Assembly: GCF_000745005.1 (NCBI RefSeq)
Contig: NZ_JQNB01000001.1
Location: 4,333,501 to 4,397,500 of the forward strand
DNA: 64,000 bases
Direction: 5' to 3'
From: Luteibacter sp. 9135
Lineage (GTDB): Bacteria > Pseudomonadota > Gammaproteobacteria > Xanthomonadales > Rhodanobacteraceae
The notes under the pieces were generated by a model. The model saw nothing but the letters and a program-made list of their open reading frames with translations. It ran no database searches and had not been told where the DNA came from. This document shows positions 18,441-25,800 of this stretch, piece by piece. The position numbers and the translations under genes were made by a program. The first letter of the stretch is position 1; each line of letters begins with the position of its first letter.

Positions 18441-19817
18441 TCAGGCGACGGGCTGGAAGTCGCCGACAAGCGTGGGAATAAGCTCCGACACCGTGGGATG
18501 GATGGGCACCGCCCATTGCAGCGTGTCGATGTCCGCGCGGGCGTTCATCATGTCGAGTATCCCGTGGATGGCCTCGTCGCCGCCGACACCCAGGATGGCG
18601 GCGCCCAGGATCTGCTTCGTTTGCGCATCTGCCACCAGCTTCATGAAACCCAGCGTTTCGCCCTTCTCCACTGCGCGTCCCACGCGACTCATCGGTCGTT
18701 TGGATACCAGCAAGGGGCGACCGGACGACCGTGCCTGGGTCTCGGTCATGCCGACGCGACCGAGTGGCGGATCGACGTAGAGCGCGTATCCGAGGATGCG
18801 GTCGCTTACCTTGCGCGCGGCGCCATCGAGCAGGTTGGCGGCGACGATCTCGTAGTCGTTCCACGCGGTGTGAGTGAAGGCCCCCTTACCATTGCAGTCG
18901 CCCATCGCCCAGACGCCGTCGGCGGTGGTCCGCAGGTGGTCGTCCACGATGATGTATCCCCGCTCGTCCGTGGCGATGCCGGCTGCGGGTAGACCCAGGT
19001 CGTCCGTGTTGGGCCGACGCCCGACCGCGAGCAGCACATGGCTGCCCGTGACGTGCGGCGCCCCCTCGCGACAATCCACGCCCACGCGCACCCCGGCGGG
19101 ATCGGTGTGCACCGTGATGCAACAGGCGTCGGTGCGCACGGCGATGCCTTCCGCTTCGAGGAACGCGCGGATCGCCGCGGAGACGTCCTCGTCCTCATGG
19201 GCCACCAGGCGCGGTCCTTTCTCGACGACGGTTACCTCACAGCCGAACCGGCGGTACATCTGGGCGAATTCCAGCCCGATGTAGCTGCCGCCGACCACGA
19301 CCAGATGGGCCGGCAGCGTCTCCAGCGGGATGATCGTGCTGTTGGTGAGGAAGTCGACCCCGTCCAGCCCCGGGAAGTCCGGCACCTGTGCCCGCCCGCC
19401 CACATTGAGGAAGACCTGCGCCGCCTCCAGCGCCTCGCCGTCGACCTCGATACGCCGGGGGCCGACGAAGCGCGCGTGACCGCGGATCAGTGACAGGCCC
19501 GGCATACCGGCGAGCCAGTCTTCGTTACCCATGCGCGCGTCCAGGATCACCTGCCGCGCGCGGGCCGCGACCGTCGGCATGTCGATGGTAACGGAGCCGA
19601 CGCCGACGCCGAACTCGGCGCCCCGCCGTGCCAGGTGGGCGGCGTAGGCACTGGCGACCAGCGTCTTGGTCGGTTTGCAGCCGGTGTTGACGCACGTGCC
19701 GCCGACCAGGTGCCGCTCGATGATGGCCACATGCTTGCCGGCGGCGGTGAGGCGGCCTGCGAGGGCGGGGCCGGCCTGGCCGGCACCCACGATGATGGCG
19801 TCGAAGGTACGCGTCAT
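18441..19817 (-). CDS. MerA-like FAD-dependent pyridine nucleotide-disulfide oxidoreductase
   Basis: A 458-residue class I flavoprotein disulfide reductase. It has the FAD fold (FDAIIVGAGQAGPALAGRL, 5-23), the redox-active pair in GGTCVNTGCKPTK (Cys about 42 and 47), an NAD(P)-binding fold VVVGGSYIGLEFAQMYRRFG, the second FAD motif VWAMGDCNGKGAFTH, and the C-terminal HPTVSELIP carrying the His-Glu acid/base pair. It lacks the N-terminal metal-binding domain and the C-terminal vicinal cysteines of true mercuric reductase. It should therefore be called MerA-like, not a mercury reductase. It is convergent with RHS gene 1 (28 bp apart); tRNA-Arg lies just upstream on the same strand. Confidence 0.88.
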   Translation of the reverse strand: MTRTFDAIIVGAGQAGPALAGRLTAAGKHVAIIERHLVGGTCVNTGCKPTKTLVASAYAAHLARRGAEFGVGVGSVTIDMPTVAARARQVILDARMGNEDWLAGMPGLSLIRGHARFVGPRRIEVDGEALEAAQVFLNVGGRAQVPDFPGLDGVDFLTNSTIIPLETLPAHLVVVGGSYIGLEFAQMYRRFGCEVTVVEKGPRLVAHEDEDVSAAIRAFLEAEGIAVRTDACCITVHTDPAGVRVGVDCREGAPHVTGSHVLLAVGRRPNTDDLGLPAAGIATDERGYIIVDDHLRTTADGVWAMGDCNGKGAFTHTAWNDYEIVAANLLDGAARKVSDRILGYALYVDPPLGRVGMTETQARSSGRPLLVSKRPMSRVGRAVEKGETLGFMKLVADAQTKQILGAAILGVGGDEAIHGILDMMNARADIDTLQWAVPIHPTVSELIPTLVGDFQPVA

Positions 19818-19849
19818 GGGCTGCTCCGGCGGGGTGCGCCTGCTCAGGA

Positions 19850-19926
19850 TGGTGACCCCGGCCCGATTCGAACGGGCGACCTTCCCCTTAGGAGGGGGAC
19901 GCTCTATCCAGCTGAGCTACGGGGCC
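19850..19926 (-). tRNA. tRNA-Arg (anticodon CCT)
   Basis: Read on the minus strand, the acceptor GGCCCCG pairs with CGGGGTC (one G-T pair). It has a D-arm with AGCTCAGCTGGATAGAG, an anticodon stem TCCCC/GGGGA around loop CTCCTAA (anticodon CCT, reading AGG), a T-arm with GGTTCGAATC-type sequence, discriminator A and an encoded CCA. It sits between the two RHS loci. Confidence 0.95.
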
Positions 19927-19976
19927 GACATTCCTCAGGATAACCGAGCGGCCCCCCGGAACGAAAGCCGAATCGC

Positions 19977-20070
19977 CCCTACAACTTCCGGCCGATAGAT
20001 TCGGGCACGGTCCTGGGATATCACTACAGGCGTCCCACCCACGATGGCCAGGACGGCCAAGGAAACACCC
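19977..20070 (+). promoter_or_regulatory. Leader of the RHS2 four-gene operon
   Basis: The non-coding stretch between tRNA-Arg and the secreted-protein gene contains CCCTACAACTTCCGGCC and, just before the start, GGCCAAGGAAACACCC with a good AAGGA ribosome binding site. Both are shared with the leader of RHS gene 1. The operon promoter is presumably here; no confident -35/-10 pair was found. Confidence 0.45.
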
Positions 20071-20586
20071 ATGACACGGAACGTCGCCCTCCACGCGGGG
20101 CTGCTCGCCTTCTGCCTTCTCGCCGGCCCCGGGCGCGTTACGGCGCAGACACAGGCCGCCGTTGCGCAACCACAAAGCGAGCCGCCCCAGGTGCGGTTGT
20201 TCGAAGGCAATAACACGTCGCAGAACGTTGTGTGCACCATTGGCCTCGCCGAACCGTTTTCCCAGATGTTCCGCTTCCAAAAAAAAGACGGCAACTGCGC
20301 GAACGACGAGGCCAGATCGATCGAGTTCGAAAGGATGCCGCCGGGCACCGTCATCGAACTCTATGACGACCCGGAATGCCTCACGAGCGACGACTGGGTG
20401 AAGTTCACCTTCCTCAAGCGAGTCGCGCACACGTTTGCCAGTAGCTTCCAATACGATTTTGATAGCGGGTACGGCAGCGATGGCGATACTGTCTACTCGC
20501 AGAGGGCCCACTATAAAAACGGGCTGGACGGCAAGGTATCTTGTATGAAGATCAACGTGCCGGCCCCGCCCGCTCGCGCCGAATGA
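20071..20586 (+). CDS. Secreted protein, possibly beta/gamma-crystallin-like; first gene of the RHS2 operon
   Basis: 171 residues with a Sec signal peptide (MTRNVALHAGLLAFCLLAG..., cleavage about VTAQ/T, residue 25). The start at 20071 follows AAGGA by about 8 nt; an in-frame ATG at 20044 would displace the signal. The mature part contains VRLFEGNN, NCANDEARSIEFERMPPG and GTVIELYDDPEC. The ND..RS motif followed by a GTxIxLYDDP strand recalls one beta/gamma-crystallin Greek-key unit, the fold also seen in small secreted bacterial toxins. This is a tentative fold reading. Four cysteines remain after processing and could form disulfides. The next gene begins 30 bp downstream, so it is probably the first cistron of the operon ending with RHS gene 2. 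Confidence 0.75.
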   Translation: MTRNVALHAGLLAFCLLAGPGRVTAQTQAAVAQPQSEPPQVRLFEGNNTSQNVVCTIGLAEPFSQMFRFQKKDGNCANDEARSIEFERMPPGTVIELYDDPECLTSDDWVKFTFLKRVAHTFASSFQYDFDSGYGSDGDTVYSQRAHYKNGLDGKVSCMKINVPAPPARAE

Positions 20587-20616
20587 ATCCACCCGAAAAC
20601 GACAAGGAACGTCGCC

Positions 20617-21852
20617 ATGTCAACAGGCACCTCACATGCACAGGCCCAGTCGTGGGCCCAGCTCGCATTGTTCAGAATCTACAAGAACGTATTCCCGGAT
20701 AACGAGCCCACGTTGCACGTCTTCAACAACGGACGACAGCAATGCGAGGTTCGGATTGTCCTGTCCGCGCTCGACAACAACGGCAATTCGGTCGACTTGT
20801 CGGCGGCGGACATCGCCACGATCGAACTGATCGACTATGTCACCGGTGAGCCCTTGCCGCGCCTGGAAAACCACCCGGCGGACCTGACCTGGGCTTTTTC
20901 ATCCACCAGCGCGGGCTACGTCTGGGATGAAGCGCTGGTGGCGGTGGCCACCGCACCCGACAGCGCCATCGTCGTCGCAGCCGAGCCGCACCCGCTTCCC
21001 GATGCGCAGGGCAAGACCACACTGACGTTCTATGTATCCACGACGTCCACCAAGGATCGCCAGTTGGCGGCGCGCATTCGCCTGCCTTCCGAAGGGGGCT
21101 CCCCGCAGTACATCACGACGAACACGGCCAGCGCCCAGGACCCGGTCGGCGAGGGCCAGGGTGGCCGCTTCAATTCCTCCGTCATCGTCCATCCCACCGC
21201 GTTTCCTTCGCTTCCCGCCAGCAGCTACGGTGACATAACGAACGAGGGCTACCTCACTCCGGTACGCGTGGGCAGCCAGGACTACTTCTACTGGACACGC
21301 GAGCACTACCTGCACGTGAGCTACAAAGGCACCCTGCTGCATCTCAAGTCGGTGAGCGGGGCGCCGGAGCAGCCCCCCGGATTTGCGATCTACGCGTCCG
21401 GCGGAGTCGGCGACGCGGTCAAATGGGCCATCAGCTATTACGGCCAACCGGGTGCGGAGAAGCCCGAAAACTTCCCGCTACCTCCCCTGGCCCAACTCGA
21501 GGTTGTAAGCCGGGCGACACATCCTGAAAGGAATACGCAGGGCGAGGTGCCGGAGAACCCTGGCGCCGCCCTCCTCTACAAACCGCTCGAGATGTTCGAC
21601 AAGTGCATCGGCAACCTGGTCGGACGAGCGGTCGATCGCGTGGTGGTGGGCCTGCTCATGGGCAACGTGGCGGCACGCTTTCTGGACAAGGACAAAAAAA
21701 GCGTCGCCGCCATCACCCGGATGACTCTCCACATCATGGATGTGCATGGCAACGACCACCAGCTGTCGATCGCATTCGCCGGCAAGGTCAACGAGCTGAT
21801 CCTCACCAAAACAGGCCGCGCCCCGCGCCATGCCAAGGAAGACAAAACATGA
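20617..21852 (+). CDS. RHS-associated protein A of unknown function (NGRQQ/LIDY family)
   Basis: 411 residues, no signal peptide or clear membrane helices. I do not recognise a named domain. Characteristic stretches are LHVFNNGRQQCEVRIVLSAL (about 31-50), ADIATIELIDYVTGEPLPR (about 62-80), LTFYVSTTSTKDRQLAARI, and near the C-terminus MTLHIMDVHGNDHQLSIAFA followed by Lys-rich residues. The next gene product shares the NGRQQ, LIDY and xMxDxxGxDxxxSIxF patterns, so the two are diverged paralogues. The pattern of beta strands suggests a structural or binding role rather than an enzyme. An extra segment of about 80 residues (about 295-375) is absent from the paralogue. ATGA overlap with the next start indicates translational coupling. 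Confidence 0.78.
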   Translation: MSTGTSHAQAQSWAQLALFRIYKNVFPDNEPTLHVFNNGRQQCEVRIVLSALDNNGNSVDLSAADIATIELIDYVTGEPLPRLENHPADLTWAFSSTSAGYVWDEALVAVATAPDSAIVVAAEPHPLPDAQGKTTLTFYVSTTSTKDRQLAARIRLPSEGGSPQYITTNTASAQDPVGEGQGGRFNSSVIVHPTAFPSLPASSYGDITNEGYLTPVRVGSQDYFYWTREHYLHVSYKGTLLHLKSVSGAPEQPPGFAIYASGGVGDAVKWAISYYGQPGAEKPENFPLPPLAQLEVVSRATHPERNTQGEVPENPGAALLYKPLEMFDKCIGNLVGRAVDRVVVGLLMGNVAARFLDKDKKSVAAITRMTLHIMDVHGNDHQLSIAFAGKVNELILTKTGRAPRHAKEDKT

Positions 21853-22853
21853 GCCGGAATAAGCCCACAAAACCGATGCTGGGACCAGAATGGATTATCG
21901 CCAGGGTAGCGTTCGATATCCAGCATCCGATGCTCTATGCCAACGGCAGGCAGCAGTCCAAGGTGATTGCCTACATCGAAGCCCAGAAGAATGCTCAGCC
22001 CGTGAAGCTGACGGCGACCGAGCGAGCCAGCATCCGCCTCATCGATTACATGGCGCCCGACGCGGAGATTCCCTTCGCCAATGACGCCACGGGAGAGTCC
22101 TACAAGGGCTGGTCGGCCCAACGCGAGCCGCGTGGTTACCTCTTCCATCCCGCCACGCTTACACAGGACAAGGCGTCGCCAGACGAGACGACGCCGATGG
22201 CCGGCGGAGATTACGTGGAGCTTTTCGTTACCGCCGATGCGGGTGCCGTCGGTGGTCCCCTGAGCCTCGCCTTTGTGGTAACGGGAGACAATGGCTGGCG
22301 ATACCGCACCGATGGCTATGTATTCGCGCCGGATGGGACAACGGCATTTAACACGATTATCGACACGGGAAGGGATAAGAGCGTCCGCCCCGATACACCG
22401 TTGGAATACGGGCGCGGGCAGTTTCAGCTGGAACAGCTTCGCCATACCGACAAGGCCGCCATTTTCAACGATACGGTCACGCTGTCGATACAGGACGGCC
22501 GCGTGATCGCCCTGAAACACATGCAGTGCACACCGGCGGGCATGATCCACTGGATCGACAACCTGCCATCGACGCAGAACCCGTGTTACACGGGCTATGC
22601 CGAGCCCGGTGACACGCACATCCATTGGAACGAGGCTGTACCGACCGGAGGTCAACCCAGGCCGACGCTCGCAGCGGCCGAGCCGGGCAAGGGCGTCATC
22701 ATGCTGTGTGGCCGGATCGACATACCGCGCCGCGACCATGTCGATCCACCCCTTGGCCCGATGATCGTGACCATGATCGACGCCTATGGCTCGGACCAGA
22801 CGTGCTCGATCGAATTCGTCCCCGGCACACGCGACGAGCTACAAGTCACCTGA
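21849..22853 (+). CDS. RHS-associated protein B of unknown function (NGRQQ/LIDY family)
   Basis: 334 residues. The ATG at 21849 overlaps the preceding stop (ATGA). It is paralogous to the upstream protein: MLYANGRQQSKVIAYIEAQ near residue 30, ATERASIRLIDYMAPDAEIPF (about 55-75) and the C-terminal MIVTMIDAYGSDQTCSIEF. No signal peptide, transmembrane helix or catalytic motif is apparent. The RHS start lies only 13 bp after its stop, with AAGGGG serving as ribosome binding site, so proteins A, B and RHS2 are likely made in concert. Possible roles are chaperone/adaptor for the RHS shell, a receptor-binding partner, or an immunity-like factor. Sequence does not choose among them. Confidence 0.78.
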   Translation: MSRNKPTKPMLGPEWIIARVAFDIQHPMLYANGRQQSKVIAYIEAQKNAQPVKLTATERASIRLIDYMAPDAEIPFANDATGESYKGWSAQREPRGYLFHPATLTQDKASPDETTPMAGGDYVELFVTADAGAVGGPLSLAFVVTGDNGWRYRTDGYVFAPDGTTAFNTIIDTGRDKSVRPDTPLEYGRGQFQLEQLRHTDKAAIFNDTVTLSIQDGRVIALKHMQCTPAGMIHWIDNLPSTQNPCYTGYAEPGDTHIHWNEAVPTGGQPRPTLAAAEPGKGVIMLCGRIDIPRRDHVDPPLGPMIVTMIDAYGSDQTCSIEFVPGTRDELQVT

Positions 22854-22866
22854 AGGGGTCCATCGC

Positions 22867-25800
22867 ATGGACGATAAAAGCAAGGGCGCCGGTACCGCAC
22901 TAGTCAAGGACGACTTCTACTCCAGTGCATTCGGCTTCTACAGCAACATCAGCGGGGCGGTCGATCCGCGCACCGGCATGTATTCGGCAAGCATCGACTT
23001 ACCGGTCGGCAAGGGAAACCGCCTGCGCGGCCCAGGGCTCGGTTTTCGGCTGCGCTACAGCCCCCTAAGCACCGTCGACCACGGCTTCGGCGAGGGCTGG
23101 CTGCTCGGCATGACCGAGCTGGACCTCAACTCCAACATGCTCACCCTCGACAGTGGCGACACCCATCGCATCGATTGGATCTTTCCTGGATACGCCGCGC
23201 GGTTTCCCGATCGCAAGCTGGAAAGCTTTCGCCTCACACGGGGGGCCGGCATGGCGAACGCCACGCTCGAGCACGCGACAGGGGTGGTCGAGTACCTCGA
23301 AAAGATGCAGCACGATCCGTCGATCATGCGGACGGTCAGGATCGCCAGCCCCAGTGGTGACGCGCTGCATCTGGCCTGGACGCTCGGGCCCCACGGCACC
23401 GTCGTGCTGGCAGGCATCACCGATGACGAGGGTACCGTGCTGCTCGGCATCGACTATCCGGACCTGAGGCAGATAACGCTGCACTTGGCCACTGGCCTGA
23501 CGGAGCCGCTCGAAGTGGTCTTCGAACGACAAGGCGCCCAATTGCAACGGGTGCGCATACCTGCGATCGCCCGACTCAACGAGGGCCCCAAGTTGACGGA
23601 CGAAGAACCCCTGTGGGCCTTCGGATACATCAACACGCTCGAGTTGCCGCCCCTCTGCCTGCTAGCCTCGATCGACTCGCCGGACGGTATCCAAGAGAAA
23701 GTGAAATACGACGAGCATGCGTTTATCCTGCCCCGAGGCGCGCCGCGGGCCTATATGCCGGCGGTAGTGGTGCGAACGCGCATGCTCGCCGCGTCACCGA
23801 TCGCCCGCACAGATACCCGTCGGGCCCCACGAACGAGCTTCGTGCAGGCATCGTCCTATACGTACGACAACCACGGTTATGCCAACTTCTACGGCTATCC
23901 CATCGTACCCGACTGGCAAAGCAGGGTGGACCAGCTGCTGCGTCATGTCGGTGGCGACGATTTCCGTTACGGATCGACGGAAACCCAGCGCAACGAGGAC
24001 GATAAGGCCCTGTGCAGCATCAGCCGTGACTATGATCATTTTCATCTCATGACGGCGGAAACCACGCATCGAGGCACCGTCAAACAGGCGGTGACGATCA
24101 CGTACGGCAACGTCCGGGGTCGGCCCTTCGACGACCAGCCGGCGGACTTCCAGCTTCCCCATGCAGTCACCACCGCTGTTTACGACACCCGCGACGACGC
24201 CGTGAAGCAGGTCACCGTGGTTCTCAGCGACTATGACGCCGATGGCAACCTGACTGGCCGACTGGATACGGCGTCGGGCATAGAAGAGCGGTTCAGGTAC
24301 TTTCCGCTCGAAGGTGAGGCCGGTCGATGTCCGGGCGATCCGTTCAAACTGGTCCGTCGACTCAAAAGCGCCACGGTGATACCCGGACCGGGGGGCGGCC
24401 CGACCGTCACCACGCACTACACCTATGCCGCCCTGCCCAAACGTGCCGCCCTGCCCAAACGTGCCGCCCTGCCCAAACGCAAGCGCAAGCGCAAGCGCAA
24501 GCACTCCAAGGCCGACGCGGATGCTGTCTACGTGCAGGCGATCGCCGAATGGACCACGCTGGGCGACAGCGGGCAGCCACTGACGCAAAGCCAGCAGGCC
24601 TTCATCGTCGACCAGGGCGCGCATCACGGCGCGCTGACGCGGGAAACGCATACCGTGGACGACAAGAAGCACACGCGTGAGCTGTCCTATCGCACCGACG
24701 CCCTGGGTACGGTGACACTGCAAACCACCGACACCACACCCGACGGCATCGTGTGCGTCACCGAGGACGTGCTCGCGCTGGTAGGCGGCTTCGCTCTCGA
24801 AACGACTGACATGGCCCGCAACAAGATACGTCGCGCCTACGACAACCTGGGCCGCCTCACGGAGGAAGTCGATTTCCGCGACGGTGTCGGCCAGCGTTCC
24901 ACCAACCGTTGGACATACCGGCTCACCCGCGCGTCGCGGTCGGTCACCCGCATCGGTAGCACGGGGCTGGCGCACCGGCAATGGCTGGACGAACAGGGGC
25001 GACTGATCGCACAGGAAGAGCCGCTCCCCGACGGTGGAATGCAGATCGTCGGCGAGACGGTGTACGACGCCTTCGGCGACGTGGTCGAAGACATCGCTTT
25101 CGACCGACTGGCCGATGGCCGACGGCTCGCGCTGACGACGCGCTACACTTACGACGATTGGGGTCAGTGCACCGATACGGTGGCCCCCGATGGCAGCCAC
25201 ACGCGCGCCCTGACTTCGCTGAACGATGAGGCGGGCGAGGTCATGACCCACCGCATCACCTGGCAGGAAGCCGGCGGCGTGCGTACCGGCGGTTGGCAGT
25301 CGGTTGATGAGGACGCCGCCGGTCGCCAACGGCGCGTGCAGACCGGTTGCTGGGATACCGACAGCAACCCGGTAGCGTGCACTACCGAAACCTGGCTCTA
25401 CGACGGGCTGGGTCGCTGCATCGAAGCCTGCGACACCATGGGCCGTGTGACGCGTCAGCGGTGGGATCATTTCGGCCGCCTGACGGAGACGCTGCTTCCC
25501 GATGGCAGCGTGGTCACGAGGACCTATGCCACCGGCCAGACCGACGAACTGATCGCCTGCCTCGCCGTCACCGCGCCTGGCGAAACCGCCCCGATCGTTC
25601 TGGGCACGCGTCGCTACGACGGCCTGACCCGTTTGACCCAGGAAACGGCGGGAAGCCTGAACTGGAAACTCGGCTATGTCGCAAGGCAGATCAGCCCGGC
25701 CAGCGAGGAACGGCCGGACGGCGCCGTCATCGATCGCACCTACGACGCGTGGCTGGGCGAAGCGTTGCTGACCGAAACCCTGCGCGGCGCACGTCCGCAG

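Noticed and set aside
18441..19817. A true mercuric reductase and mercury-resistance operon
   Set aside because: The protein lacks the N-terminal heavy-metal domain and C-terminal cysteine pair, and no merR, merT or merP gene is adjacent.
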